This document shows, in pieces, positions 1 through 7,289 of a stretch of DNA of 10,694 nt. The DNA is from an uncultured Lachnospiraceae bacterium (GTDB lineage Bacteria; Bacillota; Clostridia; Lachnospirales; Lachnospiraceae), in assembly GCA_902803355.1 (NCBI GenBank), contig CADCPP010000020.1, forward strand, positions 1 through 10,694, read 5' to 3'. Both the position numbers and the translations under genes were made by a program. How positions within the stretch are numbered: the first letter of the stretch is position 1; the number at the start of each line of letters is the position of its first letter. Below the pieces are notes generated by a model. It worked only from the letters and a program-made list of their open reading frames with translations. It was not told the origin of the DNA and made no database searches.

Positions 1-135
1 ATTCACCTTCAGGTGTTCGGTCAGTTCGCGAATGCGTTCCGAAAGTAATGCGATCTGGACGGCGGGGGAACCCGTGTCCTGTTCATTTTTGCCGAATTCT
101 TTTACGATCTCGGCTTTTCTTTCTTTGCTGGTCAT
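1..135 (-). CDS. rpsO: 30S ribosomal protein S15, N-terminal part (cut by window edge)
   Basis: The first 45 codons are present; the rest lies beyond position 1. The protein begins MTSKERKAEIVKEFGKNEQD and continues with the S15 signature DTGSPAVQIALLSERIRELTEHLK, which is the start of the helical S15 fold. S15 is a primary 16S rRNA-binding protein that nucleates assembly of the 30S platform. The ATG at 135-133 is preceded by AGGAGG (143-148) with a 7-nt gap, so the start is secure. It follows the truB-ribF gene by 139 nt and has its own promoter and a structured leader. In many bacteria pnp follows rpsO, but that region is outside the window. Autoregulation by S15 binding its own leader is known for several phyla and is plausible here. 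Confidence 0.96.
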   Translation of the reverse strand, partial: MTSKERKAEIVKEFGKNEQDTGSPAVQIALLSERIRELTEHLKVN

Positions 136-142
136 TTGACAG

Positions 143-148
143 CCTCCT
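143..148 (-). promoter_or_regulatory. rpsO ribosome binding site
   Basis: A perfect AGGAGG on the minus strand lies 7 nt before the rpsO ATG. It sits just after a structured leader segment, so folding or S15 binding upstream could affect access to it (inference). Confidence 0.85.
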
Positions 149-161
149 GAAAAAGATCTTA

Positions 162-206
162 CCTGGTACCGGGCTTCGGCCGGAGTCTCCGGAAGCTAAG
201 CACAGG
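162..206 (-). promoter_or_regulatory. Structured rpsO 5' leader, candidate S15 autoregulatory RNA
   Basis: Read on the minus strand, an outer CCUG (206-203) can pair with CAGG (165-162). Inside, GCUU (196-193) can pair with AAGC (176-173) around a hairpin CCGGA-GAC-UCCGG (192-180), leaving a CCG bulge (179-177). A third CCGG (172-169) can instead pair with the middle CCGG (183-180) around a 7-nt loop, so two hairpins compete for one segment. The structure lies between the mapped promoter and the RBS. S15 leader regulators are known to differ between phyla; assigning this one to S15 is an inference from position and foldability. Confidence 0.5.
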
Positions 207-217
207 CGCACTGATGA

Positions 218-246
218 TTTATACCATAAGAGAATCGAATTGTAAA
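218..246 (-). promoter_or_regulatory. rpsO promoter (sigma-A type)
   Basis: On the minus strand a -35 TTTACA (246-241) is followed by a 17-nt spacer and a -10 TATAAA (223-218). Each hexamer has one mismatch to consensus. Transcription would start near 211, giving a leader of about 75 nt before the rpsO ATG. The promoter begins about 28 nt after the truB-ribF stop. No hairpin with a U-tract lies between, so rpsO probably also receives read-through from the upstream operon. Confidence 0.75.
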
Positions 247-274
247 GCTTTTTTTCAAAGAAGTCTTGTTCCCG

Positions 275-2092
275 TTAACCTTGAATATCGGGCGAATACC
301 CAGCGAAAAAACGCCTCGCTTCTTCAATATTTCGCTCCACCTCTCCCTTAAGCTCCTGCATATCGGCAAATTTCCGTTCCGGGCGCAGAAAACGAAGAAG
401 TTTCGTCCTGGCCATCAGGCCGTACAGTTCGGGAACCGCTTCCAGAATATGCGTTTCCAATCCCAGATGGAAGCCTGCGCCTGCCGTCGGTTTTACCCCG
501 ATATTGGTGATCGCCGGATAGTCTTTCCCTTCGATCTCGATCAGGGAAATATATACGCCGTAGGGCGGACAGAGCTTTCCTTTGGGGACGCGCTGATTGG
601 CGGTAGGTACGCCGATCGCGGTTCCGATATGCTCTCCGTAGCCGATACGACCCTCGAAGAAATACGGATAACCGAGGCATTCGTTTGCCTCTTCGATCTT
701 TCCTTCCGCGATCAGAGAACGGATCCTTGTGCTGCTGACCACATCACCGCAGCGCGTTTCTTTCGGGATCACGGTCACGCGGTATCCCAGTTCTTCCGCG
801 TGAGCGCGCAGAAAATCTGCATCGCCCTGCCGTTTGAAGCCGAAGCTGCAGTCCGGTCCCACAATGATCGAACGCATGCCCAGCTGTCCGATCAGGACCT
901 TTTTCAGGAAATCCTCCGCCGGCATCTTCCGGATGGCATCGGTAAAGGGACAATCCGTCAAGCGGCTGATCCCGAACCTTGCGGCAAGATATTTTTTCTC
1001 CGGAGAAGACAGCAGCGTCAGTCTGGACGCTTCGGCGCCCATCGGATTCTCACTGAACGCAAACAGGACGGATTTCCGCTTCTCTTCCGCGGCCTGACGG
1101 TTCATTTCGGCAAAGATCTTCTGATGACCGACATGCATCCCGTCAAATTTACCAAGGGAAACAACGGAAGGACGAGGCTCCTTGACGCTGACCACAGCAT
1201 TGTCCGGCGTCAGCATAACATCCGGCCGGTATTCCTTACCGGAACGGACGAAAAGCCCGACAAGCTCACGATAAGACGTGAGCACGCGGACAAGTGCTCC
1301 GTCAAGATCACTCGCCGCATCGATAAACGAATCCTCCGATAGGACATTGCCGTTCAGCGCGGCCTTATCCGCAGCCGGCTGAAGAATACGGACCGGATAC
1401 GTGCTCAGGAGGCGGTCAAGAGGAAGTACTGCCTTGCCAAGCTCCCCTGTGAATTTCATCGCTTCCACCACGCCGAGCGGAAGCGCTTCGCTGAGCCTGA
1501 ATCCTGAAGATTCTTCCCGGACGAGTTCCTCCATGAGGCCGCCGCAGCCAAGCATCCGGCCGATGTCATGACAGAGCGTGCGGATATAGGTTCCCTTCGA
1601 GCACCTGACACGAAGGACCACGCGCGGCAGATGGATGTCCAGGATCTCCAGCTGCTTAATCAGGATCTCTTCGGAGCTGCGCTCCACCTCGACACCACGG
1701 CGGGCCAGATCGACCAGCTTAGTGCCGCCGACCTTCCGCGCGGAATACATAGGAGTCAGCTGGCGGGATCTGCCCAGAAAGCTGCGGACCGCCGCGCGGA
1801 CCTCTTCTTCGCTGCAGCTGACCAGATGATGAGCCAGCACCTTCCCGCAGGCATCCTGTGTATCCGTCTCTGCGCCGAGATACAGAACGGTGCGGTAGAC
1901 CTTGCTGCCTTCGGAAAGAAGGCTTGCCAGCTTTGTCGCCCTGCCCAGAAGAACAGGAAGAACACCTTCCGCTTCCGGATCCAGCGTCCCGAGGTGCCCG
2001 ATCTTTTTTTGGCCTAAAATGCCGCGGAGCTTAGCCACGACATCGAAGGAGGTATATCCTTTTTCTTTGTTGATGATCAGGACTCCATCCAT
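275..2092 (-). CDS. truB-ribF: Fused tRNA pseudouridine-55 synthase (TruB) and bifunctional riboflavin kinase/FAD synthetase (RibF)
   Basis: This is one open frame of 605 codons holding two complete enzymes. Residues 1 to about 293 are TruB, which isomerises U55 in the tRNA T-loop. It shows GHLGTLDPEAEGVLP with catalytic Asp38, the Tyr67 segment, TPMYSARKVGG and CSKGTYIRTLCHDIG (164-178), then a C-terminal RNA-binding region ending in RPDVML. Residues about 308-605 are RibF, which makes FMN and then FAD. The adenylyltransferase part has GKFDGMHVGH (314-323), VGPDCSFGFKRQGD and SSTRIR (453-458). The kinase part has GVPTAN (494-499), NIGVKPT and LETHIL with Glu546. Each half matches the usual length of its family (about 300 residues). 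The ATG at 2092 follows AAGGAG (2104-2109) by 11 nt, and an in-frame TAA lies just upstream. The two proteins are normally separate neighbouring genes. Conserved residues look intact in both halves; a sequencing error at the joint cannot be excluded. Confidence 0.93.
   Translation of the reverse strand: MDGVLIINKEKGYTSFDVVAKLRGILGQKKIGHLGTLDPEAEGVLPVLLGRATKLASLLSEGSKVYRTVLYLGAETDTQDACGKVLAHHLVSCSEEEVRAAVRSFLGRSRQLTPMYSARKVGGTKLVDLARRGVEVERSSEEILIKQLEILDIHLPRVVLRVRCSKGTYIRTLCHDIGRMLGCGGLMEELVREESSGFRLSEALPLGVVEAMKFTGELGKAVLPLDRLLSTYPVRILQPAADKAALNGNVLSEDSFIDAASDLDGALVRVLTSYRELVGLFVRSGKEYRPDVMLTPDNAVVSVKEPRPSVVSLGKFDGMHVGHQKIFAEMNRQAAEEKRKSVLFAFSENPMGAEASRLTLLSSPEKKYLAARFGISRLTDCPFTDAIRKMPAEDFLKKVLIGQLGMRSIIVGPDCSFGFKRQGDADFLRAHAEELGYRVTVIPKETRCGDVVSSTRIRSLIAEGKIEEANECLGYPYFFEGRIGYGEHIGTAIGVPTANQRVPKGKLCPPYGVYISLIEIEGKDYPAITNIGVKPTAGAGFHLGLETHILEAVPELYGLMARTKLLRFLRPERKFADMQELKGEVERNIEEARRFFAGYSPDIQG
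1226..1242 (-). other. Hairpin with Shine-Dalgarno-like loop at the TruB/RibF joint
   Basis: On the minus strand CCGGTA (1242-1237) and TACCGG (1231-1226) form a perfect 6-bp stem enclosing the loop AGGAA. The hairpin lies 9 nt before an in-frame ATG (1216-1214, residue Met293), which is where a free-standing RibF would be expected to begin. It may be a relic or working signal for separate RibF translation, or chance within coding sequence. Confidence 0.35.
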
Positions 2093-2144
2093 GCGCAGTT
2101 AAGCTCCTTGCTATGCAATATTTTTGGTAATCAAATCCGGAAAG

Positions 2145-2561
2145 TCAGAATTCTTCTTCCTCCGGCACGGAAGCGACAGCCTCTCCCATTGCTGCGACCT
2201 TCGCATTCTGCTCGGCCATGACTTCATCGATCTTCTGTGACATTTCGGCACCGTAGGCGATCGACTGATCCATGATAAAGCGGATCTCGGGGGTCAGACG
2301 CAGGTTCAGGTTGACAGCGACTTCGTGGCGGATAAAGCCTGCCGCGCTCTTCAGAGCGGCTTTCGTATCTTCCACCGTCTGTGCGTCCCCCAGAACGCTG
2401 ATATAGGCCTTGCAGGTCTTAAGATCCGGGGCAACTTCGGCGGCAGTGACGCTGATCATGACCGGAATGCGGGGGTCCTTGACCTCTTCACGCAGAATGC
2501 GTGACAGTTCCCGCTGCATCTCTGCATTGATGCGTTCATTCTTTACACTGTGTTTTTTCAT
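2145..2561 (-). CDS. rbfA: 30S ribosome-binding factor A
   Basis: RbfA is a small KH-fold protein that binds immature 30S subunits and promotes late 16S rRNA maturation, including at low temperature in well-studied species. The 138-residue product begins MKKHSVKNERINAEMQRELS. It contains the family blocks REEVKDPRIPVMISVTAAEVAPDLKTCKAYISVLGD in the first half and LRLTPEIRFIMDQSIAYG in the second, then an acidic tail ending EEEEF. The frame stays open further upstream, but that part overlaps infB and looks nothing like RbfA. The ATG at 2561 lies 1 nt after the infB stop and has AAGGA (2567-2571) 5 nt upstream, within the infB end, suggesting translational coupling. The next gene, truB-ribF, starts 52 nt downstream. 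Confidence 0.95.
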   Translation of the reverse strand: MKKHSVKNERINAEMQRELSRILREEVKDPRIPVMISVTAAEVAPDLKTCKAYISVLGDAQTVEDTKAALKSAAGFIRHEVAVNLNLRLTPEIRFIMDQSIAYGAEMSQKIDEVMAEQNAKVAAMGEAVASVPEEEEF

Positions 2562-2562
2562 A

Positions 2563-5547
2563 TCAATCCTTGTGAGAAGGCAGCTTGCGCGGCACTTCGA
2601 CCATGATGTAGGCTTCGATCGCGTCCTCTTCTGCCAGATCATTGAACTTTTCAAAGACCAGGCCGCATTCATAACCGGCCGCGACTTCCTTGACATCATC
2701 TTTGAAGCGCTTCAGGGAAGCCAGGTTGCCGTCAAAGATCTGATCCTTGCCTCGCGTGATGCGGCACTTGCAGTTTCTGACGATCTTGCCGTCCAGTACG
2801 AAGCAGCCGGCAATGGTGCCGATACCGGAAGCCTTAAAGATCTGGCGGATCACGGCATGACCGATGATCTGTTCCTCATACTCCGGCTCCAGCATGCCGA
2901 GCATGGCCGCTTCGACATCCTCTATGGCCTTGTAAATGACATCGTACAGGCGGATATCCACCTTTTCCTGCTCCGCAATGGAACGGGCCTGATTATCCGG
3001 CTTGACATTGAAGCCGATGATGATCGCATTCGAGGCGGACGCCAGCGTGACATCGGATTCGGTGATGTTGCCGGCGGCGCTGTGGATCACCTTGACCGCG
3101 ATCTGTTCGTTCGAGAGCTTCAACAGGCTGGTCTTGACGGCTTCCACACTGCCCTGCACGTCGGCCTTGACGATCAGGTTCAGTTCTTTCATATTGCCGG
3201 CCTGGATCTGACTGAACAGATCATCCAGCGAGAGCTTGCTCTTCGTCTCTTCCAGAAGCTTTTTGCGTCCTTCGGAAATGAAAGTCTCCGCATAGGTACG
3301 GGTCTCTTTCTCCGTCTTGGCCGAAATAAACACCTCACCGGCACTCGGAACGCTGGAAAGACCAAGCAGCTCGACCGGCATGCCGGGTGTGGCTTCTTTG
3401 ACGCGTTCGCCCTTATCGTTCAGCATGGCGCGGATCTTGCCGTAGCTGCCGCCGGCAGCCACATTGTCGCCCACATGCAGGGTGCCCTTCTGGACCAGAA
3501 CGGTCGCCACGGGACCGCGTGAGGCATCAAGCTGTGCTTCGATGACCAGACCGCGGGCGTTGCGCTTGGGATCTGCCTTCAGTTCCTGAACATCGGCGAC
3601 CAGAAGGACCATCTCCAGCAGGTCTTCGATGCCGTCGCCGCGTTTGGCAGAGACCGGAACAAAGACGTTGGTGCCGCCCCATTCTTCACCGATCAGGCCG
3701 TATTCGGACAGTTCCTTTTTGACCTTGTCGATATTGGCACCGGGCTTATCGATCTTATTGATCGCGACAACGATCTCGACACCGGCCGCTTTTGCGTGGT
3801 TGATGGCTTCAACTGTCTGCGGCATGACACCGTCATCCGCGGCGACCACCAGAATGGCAATATCCGTCGCCTGAGCGCCGCGCATACGCATGGCAGTGAA
3901 GGCTTCGTGGCCGGGCGTATCCAGGAAGGTGATCTTCCTGCCGTTGATCTCCACCATATAGGCGCCGATATGCTGGGTGATGCCGCCGGCCTCGCCGGTC
4001 GTCACATTGGTCTTGCGGATCGCATCCAGAAGGGAGGTTTTACCATGGTCAACGTGTCCCATGACACAGACCACAGGCGGCCGTTCGACCATGTTCTCTT
4101 CCTTGTCTTCAATCGGATCCTTCAGCAGTTCGGCAATGACATCGATCTTTTCTTCCTGCTCGGCAATGATATCAAAACCGAGGGCGATATCCGCCGCTGT
4201 ATCATAATCCAGATCCTGATTGACCGTATAGACCTTGCCTTCCAGGAACAGCTTTTTGATGATGGCGGAAGGCTGCATCTTCATGGCATCCGCCAGTTCC
4301 TTCAGCGTAAGCTTTTCGGGGATCGTGATCGTTTTGATCTGCGGTTCCTTCGGTTCGTTCTTCGCTTCCTTCGCCAGGCGGTCAAGATCCTTTACGCCCT
4401 TGCCCTTGGCATTTCTGCCGCCGGGACGGCGCAGTTCGTCGGAATCGCCCTTGTTGTAACGGGAGCCGGCGGATTTTGCCGCGCCCTGCTGCGTACGGGT
4501 CTGCTTGGTATTCTTGCCGTTCTTGGACAGGCCGAGACCGCCGCCAAAATCAGCGCCTCCGCGGGAGGCTGAAGAACTGCGGCCGGAAGAGCTTCCTCCC
4601 GTGCGGCGGGACTTCTGCTCATCATCTTTGTCTTTCAGGAAGCTCTGACTGCCCGTTGCACCGACGCGCTGGCTGTAGGTATTGCCGGTGCGCTGATAAG
4701 TAGGGCCTGCGCCGGACGAATGATACGCCCGGTTCTCCCCGTTGGCGTTCTGCGTATATCCTCCGCGGCCCTGGGCGCTGCGGTTTTGTCCCTGACCGCT
4801 GCCGCGGCGGTTATCCGGGCGAATGCCGTTCTTGGCGGCTTCCCGGCGTTCCTTTTGCTGCTGGGCAAGGCGTTCCGTGCGGTCTTTTGCTTCCTGTTCC
4901 GCCTGACGCACCTTCGTCATATCCACAAAACGGCGGACGGGTTTTGCCGGCTCTTCGGCTTTCGGCTGTGCAGGCGTCTCTTCTGCAGCAGGCTCTGACG
5001 GCTTCACGGCAGGTTTCTCTGCGGCTTTTTCGGCAGCAGGAACTGCAGCAGGAGCCTCAGTCTTTCCTTCAGACTTCTCTGCCGTTTTTTCAGTCTTTTT
5101 GACCGCTTTGGCCGGCTTTGCCTTTTCTGCAGGTTCCGCAGCACTTACCGCAGAAGCTGCTGCAGCGTCAGCAGTTTCGGAAGCCGCCTTTTTCACGGTC
5201 TTCTTGACTTCTTCGGCAGCTGCTTTCACTTCTGCAGCGGCTTCCGTCTTTTCCGCAGGTTTAACCGCCTTTTCGACAGGCTTAGCCGTGTTTTCTGCAG
5301 GCTTTGCCGCTTTTTCAGAAGGTTTGGCAGTACTCTGTCCTGCAGGCTTTGCTGCGGGCTTAGCCGCAGAAGCTGACGCAGCGCTGGCAGAGGCCGCCGG
5401 TTTTTTCGGCGCAGCAGGAGCCTGCGGACGCAGCTTCAGGCTGTTCTGCTGGCTGTTCTGCGTATGAAAGACCACGCTCCATTTTTTCTTTTTTGGTGCT
5501 TCACCGTTATCCGAAGCGTTTGTATTGACGTTTTTTTCATTATCCAT
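2563..5547 (-). CDS. infB: Translation initiation factor IF-2
   Basis: IF2 is the GTPase that brings formyl-Met-tRNA to the 30S subunit and promotes subunit joining. The 994-residue protein has a long unstructured N-terminus: an Ala/Lys/Pro/Glu-rich tract (about 40-205) with degenerate KPAEK-like repeats, a charged helical part (about 207-238), and a Gly/Arg/Ser/Asn-rich tract (about 240-385). One IF2N domain follows (about 405-465). The G domain carries GHVDHGKTS (497-505), DTPGHEAF (543-550), NKID (597-600) and SAK (633-635). Domains II to IV follow, including LNLIVKADVQGSVEAV (789-804) and the C-terminal tRNA-binding region with GTIAGCFVLDGKI. All GTP-binding motifs are intact. The ATG at 5547 lies 3 nt after the ylxQ stop with AGGGAG (5556-5561) 8 nt upstream. 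Its stop is 1 nt from the rbfA start. Confidence 0.98.
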   Translation of the reverse strand: MDNEKNVNTNASDNGEAPKKKKWSVVFHTQNSQQNSLKLRPQAPAAPKKPAASASAASASAAKPAAKPAGQSTAKPSEKAAKPAENTAKPVEKAVKPAEKTEAAAEVKAAAEEVKKTVKKAASETADAAAASAVSAAEPAEKAKPAKAVKKTEKTAEKSEGKTEAPAAVPAAEKAAEKPAVKPSEPAAEETPAQPKAEEPAKPVRRFVDMTKVRQAEQEAKDRTERLAQQQKERREAAKNGIRPDNRRGSGQGQNRSAQGRGGYTQNANGENRAYHSSGAGPTYQRTGNTYSQRVGATGSQSFLKDKDDEQKSRRTGGSSSGRSSSASRGGADFGGGLGLSKNGKNTKQTRTQQGAAKSAGSRYNKGDSDELRRPGGRNAKGKGVKDLDRLAKEAKNEPKEPQIKTITIPEKLTLKELADAMKMQPSAIIKKLFLEGKVYTVNQDLDYDTAADIALGFDIIAEQEEKIDVIAELLKDPIEDKEENMVERPPVVCVMGHVDHGKTSLLDAIRKTNVTTGEAGGITQHIGAYMVEINGRKITFLDTPGHEAFTAMRMRGAQATDIAILVVAADDGVMPQTVEAINHAKAAGVEIVVAINKIDKPGANIDKVKKELSEYGLIGEEWGGTNVFVPVSAKRGDGIEDLLEMVLLVADVQELKADPKRNARGLVIEAQLDASRGPVATVLVQKGTLHVGDNVAAGGSYGKIRAMLNDKGERVKEATPGMPVELLGLSSVPSAGEVFISAKTEKETRTYAETFISEGRKKLLEETKSKLSLDDLFSQIQAGNMKELNLIVKADVQGSVEAVKTSLLKLSNEQIAVKVIHSAAGNITESDVTLASASNAIIIGFNVKPDNQARSIAEQEKVDIRLYDVIYKAIEDVEAAMLGMLEPEYEEQIIGHAVIRQIFKASGIGTIAGCFVLDGKIVRNCKCRITRGKDQIFDGNLASLKRFKDDVKEVAAGYECGLVFEKFNDLAEEDAIEAYIMVEVPRKLPSHKD

Positions 5548-5550
5548 ACT

Positions 5551-5877
5551 TTACTCTCCCTGAACTGCGTTTAGTCTTTCGGCAGACTGTCTGATCGCTT
5601 TAGCCAGACCTTCATCCAGTATTGCGACACAGGCTCGCTTTGCTTTGCCGATCGCTTTGCCGAGGCCCTCTTTGTTCCCAAGGCAGATGACCGGACATCC
5701 CGCTGCTTCACCTCGTTCGGTAAATTTATGTTTTGTGTTCTCTGAAGCATCCTGTGCAAGAATAACGAGTTTTGCTTTTCTTGCCTTCAGGACCTGTTCA
5801 ACCGAAAAATCTCCGCTCGCCGTTTTTCCGGCTTTTTCCGCAAGGCCGATCAGCCCCATGATCCTATTCTCCGACAA
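5551..5877 (-). CDS. ylxQ: YlxQ, L7Ae-family RNA-binding protein
   Basis: This 108-residue protein belongs to the L7Ae/L30e/Gadd45 family, whose members bind kink-turn RNA. YlxQ is a conserved neighbour of infB in Bacillota with no firmly settled role. The family pattern is clear: GLIGLAEKAGKTASGDFSVEQ near the start, AKLVILAQDASENTKHKF in the middle (about 35-52), and GKAKRACVAILDEGLAKAI near the end. I chose a TTG start at 5877, which overlaps the ylxR end by 14 nt. GGAGG lies 9 nt upstream, and the resulting N-terminus (MSENRIMGLIGLA) aligns with the usual length before GLA. The ATG at 5859 (Met7) is the alternative and would shorten the N-terminus by six residues. Translational coupling with ylxR and infB is likely. 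Confidence 0.9.
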   Translation of the reverse strand: MSENRIMGLIGLAEKAGKTASGDFSVEQVLKARKAKLVILAQDASENTKHKFTERGEAAGCPVICLGNKEGLGKAIGKAKRACVAILDEGLAKAIRQSAERLNAVQGE

Positions 5878-6139
5878 GAGCTTCCACCTCCGCGCGAAGG
5901 GCTTCCTTCACTTCTTTGGAAACATGGATGCGGAAGGACCGGCTCAGGCTTTCGGAGCGAAACGCCTTTTCCAGACATTCCGGATTCCGGCAGATATATG
6001 CGCCCCGTCCGGCCGCCTTTCCGCCCGGATCCACATGAAATTCGCCTTCCGGGGTATGAACGATGCGGATCAGATCCTTTTTATCTTTTTCTTCCCTGCA
6101 GCCTATGCAGCTGCGGTGGGGAATCTTTCTTTCCTTCAT
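5864..6139 (-). CDS. rnpM: RnpM/YlxR, DUF448 RNA-binding protein (RNase P modulator family)
   Basis: This 91-residue basic protein is of the YlxR (DUF448) family, conserved between nusA and infB in Bacillota. A homologue has been described as binding RNase P RNA and modulating its activity (RnpM); that role is carried over from the family. Hallmarks are RSCIGCR near the start (Cys11, Cys14) and GRGAYIC (44-50) followed by Cys55, with Lys/Arg-rich helices after. Its ATG shares one base with the nusA stop (TGATG at 6141-6137). Its 3' end overlaps ylxQ by 14 nt, giving a tightly coupled nusA-ylxR-ylxQ-infB block. The GAGGT just before the nusA stop provides the RBS. Confidence 0.93.
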   Translation of the reverse strand: MKERKIPHRSCIGCREEKDKKDLIRIVHTPEGEFHVDPGGKAAGRGAYICRNPECLEKAFRSESLSRSFRIHVSKEVKEALRAEVEALVGE

Positions 6140-7260
6140 CAGACCTCTTCTTCGGAAGCATATTCCTCTTCGGAATAATCATTGTTGTAATCATCAATAT
6201 AGCCGATCTCTTCAAACAGGCCGGACTCTCTGGCTTCGGTCTCGCTCTTGATATCAATCTTGTAGCCGGTCAGCTTTGCCGAAAGTCTGGCGTTCTGTCC
6301 GGCACGGCCGATGGCAAGGGAAAGCTGGAAGTCCGGAACAATGACCAGTGCTTCCTTTTCGTCATCGTCTGCCAGAACCAGAATGACCTTGGCAGGGCTC
6401 AGGGCGTTTTCGATCAGCTCTGCGGAGTTTTCGCTCCACTGAATGATGTCGATCTTTTCGCCGCCGAGCTCATCGACCACGGCATTCACGCGGACGCCGT
6501 TCAGGCCGACGCAGGCACCGATGGGATCCACGCTTTCGTCATGAGAAACAACGGCCATCTTCGTACGGGAGCCCGCCTCACGCGCGATCGCCTTGATCTC
6601 CACGATCCCCTGCTGCATTTCGGCAACTTCCGCCTCAAACAGCCTGCGGACAAGGTCCGGATGGGTGCGGCTGACCAGGATATGCGGTCCGCGGGGCGTA
6701 TCCTTGACTTCCAGCACAAGGACTTTGATCCGTTCCGTAGGACGGTAGTTTTCCGTCTTGACCTGTTCATTTTCGGGCATGATGGCATCTGCCTTGCCCA
6801 GGTTGATATTGATATTCTTCCCGATATGCCGCTGCACCACACCGGTAATGATCTGATGCTCACGGGAATAATAACGATCGAAAACAGACTTGCGTTCTTC
6901 TTCACGAAGCTTCTGCAGGATCACGTTTTTGGCGTTCTGCGTCGCAATGCGTCCAAAGCTCTCCGAGCGGATATCCTGACGGACGACATCGCCCGGCTGG
7001 TACATGGAATTGATCTTCCGCGCATCTTCCAGGGAGATTTCCAGAGCGGGATCCGTTACTGTTTCTGTCACGGTCTTCTCCGCGTACATTTCGTAGTCGC
7101 CGGTCTCGCGGTCCATATGGACATGAATATTATCCGCTTTGCCGAAATGGTTCTTGCAGGCGGTGATCAGCGAATTCTCGATCGCCTCCATAATGACTTC
7201 GCGGCTGATATCTTTTTCCTTCTCCAGGACAGTTAACGCGTCAATAAGTTCCTTGTTCAT
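6139..7260 (-). CDS. nusA: Transcription termination/antitermination protein NusA
   Basis: NusA binds RNA polymerase and nascent RNA and controls pausing, termination and rRNA antitermination. In the 373-residue protein, the polymerase-binding N-terminal domain covers about 1-125 (MNKELIDALTVLEKEKDISR). The S1 domain spans about 135-198 and two KH domains about 200-345, followed by an acidic tail (YNNDYSEEEYASEEEV). KH2 has a normal GRAG loop (318-321). The KH1 loop reads GLNG (252-255), where the fourth-family-typical basic residue is replaced by Asn. An upstream ATG at 7278 is in frame but lacks an RBS. The GGAGGA that overlaps it (7271-7276) lies 10 nt before the ATG at 7260, which gives the standard NusA N-terminus, so I start there. 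rimP ends 29 nt upstream. Confidence 0.96.
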   Translation of the reverse strand: MNKELIDALTVLEKEKDISREVIMEAIENSLITACKNHFGKADNIHVHMDRETGDYEMYAEKTVTETVTDPALEISLEDARKINSMYQPGDVVRQDIRSESFGRIATQNAKNVILQKLREEERKSVFDRYYSREHQIITGVVQRHIGKNININLGKADAIMPENEQVKTENYRPTERIKVLVLEVKDTPRGPHILVSRTHPDLVRRLFEAEVAEMQQGIVEIKAIAREAGSRTKMAVVSHDESVDPIGACVGLNGVRVNAVVDELGGEKIDIIQWSENSAELIENALSPAKVILVLADDDEKEALVIVPDFQLSLAIGRAGQNARLSAKLTGYKIDIKSETEARESGLFEEIGYIDDYNNDYSEEEYASEEEV

Positions 7261-7289
7261 TTTTCCTTTATCCTCCATAGCAAGGTCTG

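Noticed and set aside
241..274. Terminator between truB-ribF and rpsO
   Set aside because: Only a weak CTTT/AAAG pairing around an A-run exists; there is no GC stem with a U-tract.
266..1342. Long plus-strand open frame (358 codons) opposite truB-ribF; similar ones at 2410-3522, 5998-7236 and 8250-9251
   Set aside because: They lie wholly or almost wholly antisense to well-recognised genes, have no family resemblance or sensible RBS, and follow from codon bias of the real genes.
2562..2699. N-terminal extension of the rbfA frame to an ATG at 2699
   Set aside because: The extra 46 residues overlap infB in another frame and do not resemble RbfA; a good RBS sits before the ATG at 2561.
7261..7278. 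NusA start at the upstream ATG 7278
   Set aside because: It has no RBS, and its own first bases form the GGAGGA that serves the ATG at 7260, which gives the normal NusA N-terminus.
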